The notes: a model not told the origin generated them from the sequence alone. DNA of 64,000 bases from Maea johnstoni (GCA_963942565.1 OZ012694.1:32073057-32137056), one strand, 5' to 3'. Positions 12,261 to 24,516 are shown, counted from the first letter of the stretch. Numbers and translations: made by a program.

Positions 12261-12478
12261 TTACCCATTCATGCCTAGAGATCTTCTTGACCAGTGTCTT
12301 CCGAATATTAGATACTTTTCAAGCTAACTATGAAACAGTAAATTTATATTTGAAGGAGAGTTGTGGGTTGTATTTTTATCACAATTTCTCCTTCAAATAT
12401 TGTCTGAAAATGGCTTTTGATAAAAACCATCACCAGTATAATCATGCCGTTTTGGGTGATACAGGCATGAATAGGCTG
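12261..12478 (+). mobile_element. TTAA-MITE family 2, copy b
   Basis: It starts TTACCCATTCATGCCTAGAG and ends GGCATGAATAGG, abutting family 1 copy 4. Confidence 0.7.
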
Positions 12479-12598
12479 ATGCTGAGGCTACTTTCATCCA
12501 AGGACAAGGACGCAAAGTTTTTAAAAAAAACATCTAAACCCTAGTTCTTTTGCATCATCTTGAAAAGGCCAAATTAGCCACCAGCAGTGTAAGGGTTA
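12478..12598 (+). mobile_element. TTAA-MITE family 1, copy 4 (internally deleted)
   Basis: Both ends are recognisable but the central 90 bases or so are missing. It abuts a family 2 copy on its left. Confidence 0.7.
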
Positions 12599-12968
12599 CA
12601 GAGAACATCCCCTTTTTTATGTGATCCCTCTTTTTAGAAATCCTGTTTCCAGCCCACTACGGTTAGGTTGACCCAGACAAGTTCTTACTGCAGAAGTTGG
12701 AAAAACACAACCAGTTTGATCTCAGTACTTTCTTCTCACCATCACACCGAACAGGGATTCTCCCTCGAAAAACTCCAGAGAGCTTCAAGGCATGACAGGG
12801 ATATGGGGGAGAAAGGACTAGAGACCTGCACAGATCTGTGTTAATGGTATCAGTAGAGCTGACAGAGACTATCCAGGGTAAAAAAAAACTCTTCACATAA
12901 ATAGTGCAAGAAATTGAGCTCATACATACATTTTTGTATCTTTTATGTATTATCTGTTATTCATACTA

Positions 12969-13204
12969 TTAACACATTCATTCTTAAAAGTTACTTTTAA
13001 AACTGTTGCCTGGATCTATAATACTTTTGACAATATCGTGGAGATCAAGAATAATTAAAAAAAATATTAGATCAAGAGTAAGTGGCAGTGTTAATTTTTG
13101 ATTAATATTTCTCCTTCAAAATCTTTCCACCCTATGTTTTTATCTGAATGATTTAAGTAACATTCTCAGGCTACTTTTAGCCACTGCAAGCAATAATTGG
13201 TTAA
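12969..13204 (+). mobile_element. TTAA-MITE family 2, copy c
   Basis: TTAACACATTCATTC at one end, GCAATAATTGGTTAA at the other; diverged inside. Confidence 0.65.
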
Positions 13205-13654
13205 TATGAAAAGAGATACTGGTACATATAGCTCTGAATCCATTAGCTATTATATGGAACACCTTAGAAGCTAACAGGATTTTTTATCATCAGTGTGTAA
13301 AAATTGTGAGTTGTATTTTACAAATATGAACCTGTTATACTCAAGCAAACAGGCTGTCTATAATTGATTGATGAGTTAACAACATACTTTACACAGGAGT
13401 AATAAATCAACCTACTGAGTGTGAGCCATAGATGCTGGTTGTATAATATGAGATATAGCGTTGCAAGTACATAACCCCGCCTTGAAGTACTACCTATAGG
13501 ATTGACATTTTTTCACTGCAAACCATGTTAAATATGCTTGCCATGTAATTTTACACGATATGGTTGTAGGGAGTAAGCAAGTACTTTGATGGCAATGATA
13601 TTATACATAAATTGATCTGATCTGTGGAAACGCATACACTATTTTAAGACCAGG

Positions 13655-13821
13655 GCCTGGTTGCATAAAAAGCTGTAAGGTTAGGAATTCCTATTATTTT
13701 CTTTAATGTTCAAGGTTTCCCTAAGATAACTTAATTGTAACCTTAAGAATAAACTTAAGGATACCTTGGCCATTAATGAAACCTGGGATTCCTAACCTTA
13801 AGATATCTTATTCAACTAGGC
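13655..13821. mobile_element. MITE with GCCTGGTTGCATAA ends
   Basis: The 5' end GCCTGGTTGCATAAAAAGC and the reverse of the 3' end GCCTAGTTGAATAAGATATC, each followed by AAGGTTAGGA, form imperfect inverted repeats of about 33 bp around a short core. Confidence 0.6.
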
Positions 13822-14047
13822 ACTAACTTGAGCTGTATATCAGCAAGATCTTCTTACCTTTCTATCTATTCAAACTTAAATCTACAACCCTTAAGATATA
13901 TCATTTAACTTAAGACACTAATTTTTGCTCTAATCCAGCAAGATCTTCTTCCCTTTCTATTTGCTGCATTTAAAGCGCAGTTTATTTCATTTTTTGCATA
14001 CAAGTGTTAAATGACAGGCCATCATATCTGCATGATAGAGGTCTGAC

Positions 14048-14156
14048 ACTGAGTACTTTCAGATGAGTAACTATGTGCCAGGGTTTCAGTCATTTTCCAG
14101 GGTTTTTGCATCATTTTGTACTGGCAAATTAGCCACCATCAGCATAAGGGTAATTA
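14048..14156 (+). mobile_element. TTAA-MITE family 1, copy 5 (3' half)
   Basis: Only the right half is present, ending about 105 bases from the donor of the 404-residue exon. Confidence 0.7.
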
Positions 14157-14261
14157 AGAGGACAATAATTTTGATGAAGCCAACATACAATAACTGTCCC
14201 CATCACCATCAGCATATATCAACTCCATTGTGGATATCAGAACCCATCCCCACTTTCTCAC

Positions 14262-15475
14262 CTCCATGGATTGTGTGGCTGCTCCTCACTCTTAACCTTG
14301 ACCTTGGTCTTCTTTTTGACCTTGACCTTAGGTTTGGCCTTGACCCCTTTGGTACCCAGTTTTGTTGGTCTGATCTCTGTCTTATTGTTGCCTTGACTAA
14401 CTTTCCCACCACTTTCCTTATTAGTAACAGTCTGCTCAGAATTAACAGCATGATCCTTATGTTTTGCATTAGTGGTATTATTTACACCTATCTTTGGTCT
14501 TGCCTTTCCAAGAGTTTTCGGCACAGTCACAGGTTTTTTGTCCCTGAATTTCTTAGAGGCTGCCACGACAGCATAAGCCCCATTGATTCTATCAGTGATA
14601 GAAACCGGCATCCTACTGTTCTTAGCACTCCCACTTTCAGATTTCGCTTGTTTTTTAACACCGCTATCAACAATATCTGACTTAGCTGTATTGCTTCCAT
14701 TTTGCACTTTCTCCAGTTTTTCATTGTCACCCATAATACCCTTGTGTCCACTGATCTTGGTGAGATCTGTTCTGGGCATTGCACTTCTACACCTGTCGTT
14801 TCTACCACTACCTTCCCTTTTGTCTCTTGTGGGTGTGGCACTTTTGATTCGCCGTGGCCCTGAAGTAACACGACTCTCAGGAGTAAACTCCTTATTTTCT
14901 ACTTCACTTTTCTCCATACCGCCATCTCTCTCCATCCCCTTCACTGCATCCTCACCTCCTTTCACTAGAGAATTCCTTCGAGGATGAGTTACATTTACTG
15001 CAATTTGCTCCTTTTTACCAAATTCGCTTTTTACCCTGAAAACTGCACTTGATGACCCTGGATTAGATTTGGCTGGTACGGGGGAAGGAGTTCTAATACT
15101 ACCAGCAGATTTCACTTGCAAATTATTCCCAGTTTTTTGGTCCGGTGCTTTATTTTTGCCAATGGCTGGTAAGGATATCCGCCTTGATGCTCCAGAACTG
15201 TTCGATATTTTAGCAGGTGATTTAGTTGTTGTGCCAGTCTTAGTAAGCAGAGTCTCTGAACTGCGTCTCTTGGTCAAAATACCAGTGTTTCTAGATGTGG
15301 TGACAGTCTTCTTATCATGTGGGCTTCTAGTTCGAGCCAATCCATTACCTGGTTGGAAATTCTTGTGGGGAGGATTTTTTGACGAAGCCGAAGCAGTATG
15401 AGATGATGTTGAGACATCTTTTTTAACAATGATACTAGAATCCCTAAGCTTGATTTTTACTCCACTGGAAGCCAT
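14262..15475 (-). CDS. Alternative first coding exon: 404-residue basic, Ser/Thr/Lys-rich N-terminus of the KY-like gene
   Basis: A 1,214-base open frame starts at an ATG in an excellent context (GCCATGG), with an in-frame TAG 24 bases upstream. It ends in HNPW plus two bases at GAG/GTGAGA, the same phase as the other N-terminal exons, so it joins the 11690 acceptor as ..HNPW-S-ETLTVQIK. The protein is low-complexity and strongly basic, with recurring RTPSP, RRISLP and SATPTRDK motifs that look like kinase sites; one more conserved-looking block, SITDRINGAYAVVAASKKF (about 295-313); and a terminal (KV/KA)n tract. I recognise no known domain. Basic, Pro/Ser-rich character recalls microtubule- or membrane-binding tails, but that is only inference. 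A joined product would have 1,116 residues. It could be an independent single-exon gene, but the frame closes only past a good donor in the right phase. Confidence 0.8.
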
Positions 15476-16664
15476 GGCGTACCTTATGATAGACCCAGGC
15501 TATCACTTTCACTAGTCAACTATGTTTAGATCATTGTTTTCTATCAGTTACCTTGACAATCATCTTAGGGTACTGTTATGCACCTTCCGGGGCCTTTCCT
15601 TACACCCATTATTATCAGAACTTGTATTACCTACAAAAAGCAGCGGACCATGGCTCAGTCCATTTCTTGACCTACCGTTACCATTGAGCGAATCTTGTCC
15701 CTGATGCTATCTCAAGGTTACCATGGTGACTAGTAAACACTTTCACCTGCCCATCAATTTGATACAGTTGTAACAATAGTGTTTCTATATGTATCATTAT
15801 TCCAAAGCCTCAGGGTTAACACATTAACCTACCAGTAGAATAGTAAAACCCTTTTCCTTTCATTCACTTAATTGCTTCTCCAAAGCGTTGATCTTCTCAT
15901 CCTTAATGGATACAGGGATCAGAAGTACACATTTCCTATACAAGAGAAAGATACTGAAGCTTATAATTCCCCAACTTTTAAAAGTATTCATTAAGATAGA
16001 TTTCTGATGGAGAGATTGACTTTGTTAAGAGAGGATCAATGCAGTAGATGCAGCTTTTGTCAAGTAATTCTAAAGTATTTCTCAATAACAGCACTAAGAA
16101 AGGTGCAGAAGGCAATGAATTTCATTTGTGGAAAGGATGTTTTTTTTATAATTGCGAGGTGTCATTAAGATGCAATCAATAAAATGTTGTGGCATTTGTA
16201 CTTAAGGAAATCTCAAGTGTGATGTTATTTGTAACTGAACATTAATTAGTGTTTCTCAATAACAGCCAACCTTTTAAAAGTATTTTCAAGATATTTTTAG
16301 TCCAAACATTATAGCTGGTGATTGAATGGTTTAAAGATGAAGTTTTTTCAAAATGCAAACCAAAGTGAATTTACAGAGAGATTGAATCTTAAAGTTAATT
16401 TTTTTGTATGTTGGAATATACTATTTCCTTATTAATAAAGCAATTATTTTTGTTCTTACATAAATTTGAATATTTGAAACTGACTTGCATCATTGACTTT
16501 TCTTCTCCTTTATTAATCAATCATACAAAGCAAAAGAGTCAATGAGCCGTATGTAAGGATACAGAATAACTTTTCAACTCAAACACCTCTACGAATTGAA
16601 AATTACCTAAATCCAAGTCAAACATTTTTGCAGCCCACCAAACTTTATTTTCTCCTTTTTAAGT

Positions 16665-17128
16665 ACAGGTGAAACCTACCAAGAATTGAACACCTGTGTA
16701 CTTATAATACACACCATTTCAATCCTCCAAGGGATAGTCCAGAGCAGCTGGCAACAAATGGTGTGCAAGCTCTAAATACTGCTTCATATAACAGGGTTCG
16801 ACTTTCCCAGGGGGCCCAGGGGCATATGCCCCTAAATTTTGCTGTGGGTCCCTTGATTTTTCAGACTAGGGGCCCGAAATAGTATGTATTATAATACAGA
16901 AATCCTGTTATTGACCACTTAACTTATGAAAAGACCTCTTCCGGCCCCTACCCTGAAATCTAAGTGTCAGACCCTGTATAATGCTAGGTAACCATATTTC
17001 AGCTGGGTAGACTAAGGAAATATGGAATAAACTGTTTTGCCTGAGGACAGACCAAAGAGCCCAGGTCGGGAAATAAACCAGCGACCTACTGATTACTAGT
17101 CCAACAGCTAACCAACTGAGCTACTTAA
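16665..17128 (-). mobile_element. tRNA-Thr-derived SINE with nearly full head, split by a hAT-like insertion
   Basis: On the minus strand the head reads GTAGCTCAGTTGGTTAGC (A box), then CTAGTAA as an anticodon loop (AGT, Thr) and GGTTTATTTCC as a degenerate B box. It continues into the same body as the 768 copy. The body is interrupted at 16792-16976. Confidence 0.72.
16792..16976. mobile_element. hAT-like non-autonomous element inserted in a SINE
   Basis: The ends CAGGGTTCGAC and GTCAGACCCTG are imperfect inverted repeats of hAT style. Direct repeats TATAA flank it (an 8-bp duplication is not clean). The SINE body resumes on both sides, giving firm borders. Confidence 0.6.
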
Positions 17129-17379
17129 TTAATTCCACAAATTTTGATTTCCCTGATGGTAATTGTCATTTTTCTTTCGTTTTTTTTAACCCCCTACACA
17201 TAAATTCTAGCTCTACTGTGTTCAGGGTACCAGTGTTATTCATGACATGTGGGTTTAATCTGAAACCCTAGTATCATCATCAAAGGAGTGACTTGATCTC
17301 TGCTTTAACGATCAGTACGGCACTGATCGCTGATCTGTGATTGGATTAGCAGGGCTAATCTAACCTCCACATCAAGAAG

Positions 17380-17690
17380 AGCTCATCCCGTCAAGAGCAA
17401 AGGGTCGTTGCTCCCCGCAGCAGCAGCAGCAGCAGCAGCAGCAGCTAGGGCTATCAGTGGTTTATTTCCGGCAGTTTTCACACTAACTGCACCACCCAGA
17501 TTTCTCAGGTAGATGTATTTATAGTCTGGTCTGATCTTCTCTACTTGAGAGCATCAATCAATCAACTACTAATGCGGACTCCATGTCTGAGAGAGACACG
17601 ACGTGTGTATGTGCCGTATGTGCCGATGCCTGCAGCTAGACAGAACTCAGCTGTGCCCATACAGAACTAGCAGCTCGAACAAATACCGTA
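17380..17690 (-). promoter_or_regulatory. CAG-tract block with TATA box, possible promoter of the 15475-start transcript
   Basis: A GC-richer island 2 kb upstream of the 404-residue exon contains TATAAATA (17523-17516, minus strand) and, 35 bases on, GCAGTTAG as a possible initiator. A (CAG)9 run sits at 17418-17444. It resembles the block upstream of 41712. A 5' UTR exon would have to be spliced to 15475; I could not settle its donor. Confidence 0.3.
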
Positions 17691-17925
17691 TTCCTCCGAT
17701 TAACCCTTTCAATGCTGAGGCTACTTTCGCCCAAAGCGCAAGGATGCAAAGATTTACGAAAACCATCTAAACTCTGTCATGTTGGTATTCATTGGATAGC
17801 TCTCGCTAAGTACTCTCAGATGAGTACCATATGCCAGGGTTTCAGTGAATTTGTCAGATTTTACGCATGATTTTGTAATGGCCAAATTAGCAACCTGCAG
17901 CATAAGGGTTAAGGGCACAGACCCC
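17684..17925 (+). mobile_element. Interrupted end of a CCGTATTC-type MITE hosting copy 6
   Basis: TACCGTATTCCTCCGATTAA on the left and GGGCAC on the right of the nested element reconstitute the terminal repeat seen at both ends of 32902-33349. The far end of this older element was not found. Confidence 0.6.
17700..17912 (+). mobile_element. TTAA-MITE family 1, copy 6, nested in another MITE
   Basis: It is full length with perfect TTAA at both ends. Removing it and one TTAA rejoins CCTCCGAT-TAA-GGGCAC, which matches the terminal repeat of the 32902-33349 element. This shows directly that TTAA is duplicated on insertion. Confidence 0.9.
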
Positions 17926-18369
17926 AAATTAGCACACCCCCTCCCCTTTTCCTGAACAAATGTTGGATTGCCAATACCCCGTTCTAGCATTTTTTTTCCT
18001 AACCTGTTATCTGCGATGGCTCTCGTTTGGAGGACTACATTATGTGAGGAGAAAACAGGAACAAAGTAAATACAGTGAAACCTCTCATTATAACACCTCC
18101 CATTGTGAACACAAAACCTCAGTCCTATTTGTGCCTTAGACATCGAGAAAAGATCCCTAAGATGTGAAAACCCATTCCGCCTGGTCCCAATTAGGTTTCC
18201 ATATCTCTGAGGGTTCACTGTATAACAAAATGAACGTCAGATTCTTAAAGTAGAAATTCAAATGAATAATTCAGCCCTGATATTGTATGAAAATCTAAAA
18301 GGAATGAAGTAAATACAAACATATGTGTTTCTCATGAGAAGATACAAAAAAGAAAATCCTTCTTTTAAC

Positions 18370-18610
18370 TTTGTATATTTTCACCACAAGACCTGTGGCT
18401 GAAACAGGTTGATGTTTTAAGTTCCATGGTCTGACCACTAGTGGTCAGTGGTAGACCTGTGGCGCAACTGTGGTTGATGATTACCACCATTTCACCACAA
18501 GTCAACCATGTGTCTACCATGATATGTGGGTAGAACATGGTAGTAGTGTGGCACTACCTAGGTTATGTGGTCAATATGTGGTAGTAATATGGTAGTCCCT
18601 AGGTCATAGA
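18370..18610. repeat. GTGGTAG/CTACCAC-rich inverted stretch
   Basis: Many short GTGG(T)AG and (C)TACCAC words in both orientations can fold back on each other. No family was identified. Confidence 0.4.
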
Positions 18611-18989
18611 CAAATCCCAAGACGCACTTGTACCTGAGAGGAAAACCTAGTTTCAGCTACATGTGTGGCACAGAATGATCCAACCCTTACTTTTGATAAG
18701 GGCTAAATCCCCTACAATATTCTGAAGGATTTGGCCATGTTGACCTGTCTAGAGATGACGCTTTGTAGGAAAGAGCAGGATAAGATGGTGTTTCTCCCTA
18801 TCTCCCATGGCACCAGACATGATTTACAGTTGTTTATGTTTGTGTTTATAAATCACCACCAGGATCTGTAATCCGGGACCCCACCCTGGAGTGCTCCTAT
18901 CCTACAACACTATCAGTAACGTCTGGAACCGGCAAACTATAACAGCCAAAATACTCATCTATTTTTATCCTCCAAGAACTACCAAAATA

Positions 18990-19165
18990 GAACACAGAGA
19001 GGGTGTCTAGGTTTTTTGGTTTTATATGGAGGGTTATGGACTAGGCTCCTAGTCCATAAAGAGTTGACATTCCCCTCTGTGTTGATCAAGCAGTGTGGTG
19101 TAGTACCAGGTATGGTAGATAGATGGCACCATCTGATCCTCCTATCTTCAGGTATCAGAAAAAAC
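18990..19165 (+). repeat. Dispersed repeat, copy 1 (partner at 52985-53120)
   Basis: CATTCCCCTCTGTGTTGA..GTGTGGTGTAGTACCAGG is found reversed at 52985-53120. Unclassified. Confidence 0.5.
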
Positions 19166-19330
19166 ATGGCATAAAAATTCATATGACAACCTAGAAATCT
19201 AGCCTAGGAGGGTGTAAGTGAGAAGGGGGAATTATAGCAATAGAGATTTACCTGACCCCTGTTATGCCCATACATCAATACCCAGGTAGATAACTCTGAT
19301 GTAATTAGCAAATATCCTATGATAGAGGAT

Positions 19331-19373
19331 TTAACCCATTCACACTCAGAGTTGCTCCAGAAAGCATCGTCTG
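19331..19373 (+). mobile_element. TTAA-MITE family 2, copy cut by the assembly gap
   Basis: TTAACCCATTCACACTCAGAG followed by a segment like copy d; the rest is lost in the N run. Confidence 0.55.
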
Positions 19374-19573
19374 NNNNNNNNNNNNNNNNNNNNNNNNNNN
19401 NNNNNNNNNNNNNNNNNNNNNNNNNNNNNNNNNNNNNNNNNNNNNNNNNNNNNNNNNNNNNNNNNNNNNNNNNNNNNNNNNNNNNNNNNNNNNNNNNNNN
19501 NNNNNNNNNNNNNNNNNNNNNNNNNNNNNNNNNNNNNNNNNNNNNNNNNNNNNNNNNNNNNNNNNNNNNNNNN
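19374..19573. other. Assembly gap (200 N)
   Basis: Exactly 200 undetermined bases, probably a placeholder length. The gap cuts a TTAA-family-2 repeat that begins at 19331. Confidence 0.99.
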
Positions 19574-20463
19574 TACTTTTATGACTAATAACTGTGCAAC
19601 TTCATCATAAATAGATATAACTGAAGGGTACCATCATCAATATGAAAACTATCAAAATCTATAGGTAGCCATAAACCTTGTCCTCAACATAATATTACTA
19701 GGGTCAAGGTCATATGTTGCTAAGCAACATTCCAAACAATGATGGATAGCAACCAGCGCTGTTTAGAGGTCAACAAACTTGCTAGGAAGTATGTCCATTA
19801 GCAGTATACCATACCGGCTTCCTCCTCAGCTCGCTGGTCTGGTTTGAAGTTAGTTTTTTTTTTCGGTGATACATCCTCCGTTGATTGCTTCAATCCGCAG
19901 TAAATGGCTGTAGGCGCCTGAGTTTAATGAGTGACATGTGATTTAGCCGAGCGCTGGCCACGTAGGAAATGTTACCTATGTTGCCTCCCCTAGAGGGGGG
20001 TAGTAATTACAGGAACGTGACTACCCTTGACACAAGGTGAGTTGATATAAAATATGCACCGCTATAGGAAATGGCTATGTTTAATTATCACCCCTCACTC
20101 CCCCCTCACAAGGAGTCAAGCGTGTGGGGTGTGACCCTGGAAAAGTGGGTGGGAAATGTGCATCACACATGAAATGAATGTGTTTGACCCTTCCGATTCT
20201 ATTAAATACCCCTATAAGATGGCAGGAAATGCATAACTTGTAGTTTTATAACACACTTCACTTCCTCTGCTGAAATCAACATGCTGAAAGAAACTAATAA
20301 GTTCAGTCAACTTCCGCAAGTTCGGGCCAACTTCTACTGGAGCATAGCTATGTCCATCAATTCAATCCAAATCAACTGCTCATTTAAGCCTGGCCATACC
20401 AATGACCACTCTCTGTCTGTCTGTCCGTCTCTCTCTCACTCTCCCTCCCTACCACCCCCCCCC

Positions 20464-20655
<192 letters not shown>

Positions 20656-20914
20656 TTGCCTGAAGAAATTTGTCTGTCGAGCAGGTAACTAGGCTCTACA
20701 TAAAGAAGAATATATCACGGATATTTCACCACCATTCAGAGAGAAAAAACAAAATAAATACAACGTATGTTTATCATTTTTGGCACCTGGCCCGAAAGAT
20801 AACCTTCCAAGAAAGTTGTTAGTTATTCATAGTTAAAAGTTGCAGTTGAAGAAACTGGCACGTGTATATTCAGGCAGTTTGATGAAACTTACCTAATTAT
20901 CTTGAAGCCACCAA

Positions 20915-21035
20915 GATTTAGGCATGTGAAAAGGTTGCCAGTGACTCGGGGATAGGCAGAGGTTTTCATTGGGTATTCTAGTTTTTTTCACCACTAACAT
21001 CTGGCTAGTCAGGACTTAATTGAAATATGGCACAA
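20915..21035 (+). mobile_element. tRNA-Leu/Ser-like SINE body fragment
   Basis: AGGCATGTGAAAAGGTTGCC to CTGGCTAGTCAGGACTTAA; the head is missing. Confidence 0.55.
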
Positions 21036-22119
21036 AAAATGATGATAATCGAAATTCTAAATTTCAAGATCTGTAACTCATCAAGAATTGCCTGGATAAT
21101 TTAACCTTTTCAAAATACCATAATAATCTACCCTTGTATAAATACCACAAAGTTTTACCCAGGCAAAAATGCCCAAATAAAAGAGCTGTTCCAAACATGA
21201 AAAGGTATTTTTATCCAAACAAAAAGGTTCAAATTATGTAACCCATCACAAGATGCCCAAATAATTGAATCATCAAAAGTGCCAAAATGATTTATCCTAT
21301 GCAAAAATGTCCTGAGAATTCAAATCATCCAAACAAAATTTGATGCCAGTCTTCGCTTCTGTTTTTCCCAGCAATACTCTCCCAAAAATTGTATACTAGA
21401 ATTACCCTTCTCACAATCTTTTTATAAAAGGTCTTTGTGGATAGCCCCGGAAGATTATTTGGGACCACCTAGGTGTTTTGTGTATGACTTAGTTAACCCA
21501 GACAACCCCTGTCACTGAAACAAAATGTTAAGCCATTTCTCCAAAAAGACACTCACACCTTTGATTCTAAATACAGCATACTAGAGGCTATTTTTGTCCC
21601 TCGAGTCTATAAATATCCTTCCTCTCCTCACTTTAAATAGTTTCTTCCTGAGATCACAACTAATGGCTTTCCTGCTATCTCAGCAATGACAGACAGAAAA
21701 ACATCTTTTTCTTGTCTTTCTGGTGCCATGTCCTCGTGAAGTTGTAGAACTGAGGGAAAATTTCTCACTTCGTTAACACACTTATGCCTAAAACTCCTAT
21801 CTGTTTTGGACCTCAGATATTTTTGGAACTATCTTACCAAGATAAACTATAAATTATAAACTATGAAATGAATAAAAAGAACATATGAAAAGAAAAGATT
21901 AACTACAAATGCACAAAACATTTATTGACGTGTAGTTGGTTTGCTTCTGATAAAGATTTCTCTATCAAATATCTCCAAGAGATACTTTTTTCAAAATGGA
22001 AAGGCCTGTTTGTATTGGGCCATTAAGACAAAAATGAGTTATTGAGGGTATTGAGATGCATATTCACATTCACATATTTTCTATCTACTAAAAAACTGTG
22101 CCATATTCCTGTAATGATA

Positions 22120-22436
22120 GCTGAAAACCAACAACTCTGTAATTCTGTATATCAAACACCAAGAACTTATTACAGATACCACTCACTAATCTGAAAAGGT
22201 TTGGTGACAGAGCATTCTGTGCCTATGCACCACGCCTTTGGAATGAGCTCACTGACAACATCAAGGCAGCTGATAGTGTGCAAAACTTCAAGAAACAGCT
22301 GAAAACATTGCTATTTTGAAAGGAGTTTAATTGACTTTATGGACCATGACAACTGTCCAATGACTCTAAAGCGCTTTTGAACATTATAGGTGGAAAGGGC
22401 GCTATATCAAATATCAATTATTATTATTATTATTAC
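22120..22436 (+). mobile_element. 3' end of a non-LTR retrotransposon (LINE, CR1/L2-like)
   Basis: At 22158-22319 the frame reads LTNLKRFGDRAFCAYAPRLW, then NELTDNIKAADS and FKKQLKTLLF, then TGA. The 'YGDRAFxxxAPrLWN..LP..I..' to 'FK..LKT.LF-stop' pattern is the C-terminus of reverse transcriptases of CR1/L2-type LINEs. A short 3' UTR (GGAAAGGGCGCTATATCAA) and an ATT microsatellite tail follow. The copy is 5'-truncated, as usual for LINEs. Confidence 0.82.
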
Positions 22437-22466
22437 CCCTACTACAGCTCCGAGTTAGGAGAAGAT

Positions 22467-22679
22467 TTAACCCTTCCAATCCAAAGGCTACTTTTGTCCA
22501 AAGCACAATAATGCAAAGATTTTTGAAAACTCTTTAAACCCTGTCATGTTGGTATTCATTAGACAGTGCTCACTGAGCACTCTCAGATGAGTACCAATGT
22601 GCCAGGGTTTCAGTCATTTTTCAGCTTTTTTGCGTCATTTTATAATGCCAAAATAAGTCACCAGCAGCATAAGGGTTAA
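22467..22679 (+). mobile_element. TTAA-MITE family 1, copy 7
   Basis: Full length with TTAA on both sides; it follows a LINE tail closely. Confidence 0.9.
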
Positions 22680-22931
22680 AGAAGAAATGCTCTTCCAAAT
22701 GCAACCAACTACCCCCCTTCAAAGATTCTGTGAATCAAGCCTAACTCCAGTTGTACTTGTCCATTTCCCAAACTTAACGATACTACCTTGAAATGGATGT
22801 ATTTCTTATTTACCAGCACTTGCTCAAGGATATTGTGGAATGCTTAACTGTTACTTCTTGGCTGACAGAATGCACAGTTGTTTAAATACCAATAGGAACT
22901 GGCAACAACACAGACAGAAAGATATACATAG

Positions 22932-23161
22932 TTAAGCCCTTCACACTCCGAGTTCCACTAGAAAGTATCGTCTGCTTTTCTTCTACTTAAAAAAATAACT
23001 AGGGAATAAAGCAAAAGTTTACAAAATATTTGAAGGAAAGTTGTTGTTTGACTTCTGTTTTACATTTCTCCTTAAAAAAAATCCAAAAAATACTTTTGTT
23101 GGAAAAAATATTTCCAAAATTGTCAGACCTGTTTTAGCCCCTCTGAGTGTGAATGGATTAA
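22932..23161 (+). mobile_element. TTAA-MITE family 2, copy d (variant subfamily)
   Basis: Ends TTAAGCCCTTCACACTCCGAG and CTCTGAGTGTGAATGGATTAA are inverted repeats of about 15 bases; the inner blocks match the family. Confidence 0.7.
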
Positions 23162-23718
23162 ACAGTCCTAATTGCTGGAGAGAATACCGGAACACAATCC
23201 ATCTTTTTCAGACTTTTGTACAAACAAAAACATCAGTTAGAGTGGTGCAACACGATGAGAGTATGTGAATTGAGATTGTTTGAATACAAACATTTGGGAC
23301 AAACTTAATTAACTACATCATACAACTGCTAAACCCTTTATCAAAAAATCGTATTGAAAAATCTATTTAACCTAGTCACACCTGAGCATCCTAGGAATGT
23401 GTCAAATTTGTTGAAACCTCTAAATGAAAGCATCCTTTATAAGATATTTGAGAGAGAAATGTTAAGCAGAACCCAACAAACTAATCCTTTTTTAAATAAT
23501 TCTGTTAATAACCTTAAAGATGTTTTCAGAATAATAAAAGTACTAAGAATTCCCAAGGATGAATGGTTTATAATTATAGCTATTTAAGAAATGCTTAGTT
23601 TCAATAAAGACAATTTATGAAATGTTCAGTTTCAATAACAACATTCTTATCATAATGTCAAGAAAAGGAACCCCACGACACTGATACAGATATAAGAGTG
23701 ACCGTAAGGCAGATGTTG

Positions 23719-23901
23719 GTTTTATTACCATTGTGATATATACTATATAGACATATATGTATCCAGTACTTAGATTAGTTCTTTATTACCATTGTGATAT
23801 ATACTATATAGACATATATGTATCCAGTACTTAGATTAGTTCTTTATTACCATTGTGATATATACTATATAGACATATATGTATCCAGTACTTAGATTAG
23901 T
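23719..23901. repeat. 61-bp tandem array x 3
   Basis: Three essentially identical units containing ACTATATAGACATATATG; very recent. Confidence 0.9.
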
Positions 23902-24407
23902 TCCCAAGTTCGCCACTAGATGTCCTCATTACCAAGTGCATAGGGTGCTTCTGTTAACCCTTTCCTCACCAAATACATCACAGTATCTTAGCATAAATGG
24001 ACAAACAAACACTAGAGGATGCTCAGAAAAGATTTTTTTAGACAGGAAAAAATTCAAGAGTATGGACATTTTATGTAGTATTGTTAGGAGGAATAGTACT
24101 TTATCAAAAACCATTTTGTGCAAAGTTGGAAAATTGTTTGAAAATCTTACCCAGCATCGATATAACAGCTAAAACTGAAATAAGCATATTAATCAATTAG
24201 CATTATATAAATCAATTCCACTTTATCTAACCCATGTGACAGCCCAGAGTGTACAAATCTGTGTATTTTGCTTCATAATTGAGTGCAAGATTTCATATTT
24301 CGCACTGCGTGTGTTCTGCAAAAAGGTTTAAGTAAATACATATCTAGAATATCTGGCGCAATGTGGTCACAGCCATTGGAGAGTAAACCATGACTAGCCA
24401 GGAGTCA

Positions 24408-24473
24408 ATTATAATAATAATAATAATGATTATAATAATAATAATAATGATAATAATAATAATAATAATAATG

Positions 24474-24516
<43 letters not shown>

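Noticed and set aside
19319-19588. Frame across the N run
   Set aside because: It is mostly undetermined sequence.
19800-19890. A 20-codon ATG frame (MYHRKKKLTSNQTSELRRKP) before a GTATGG or GTATAC donor
   Set aside because: The better donor gives phase 0, which does not fit the 11690 acceptor, and no promoter was seen; too weak to list.
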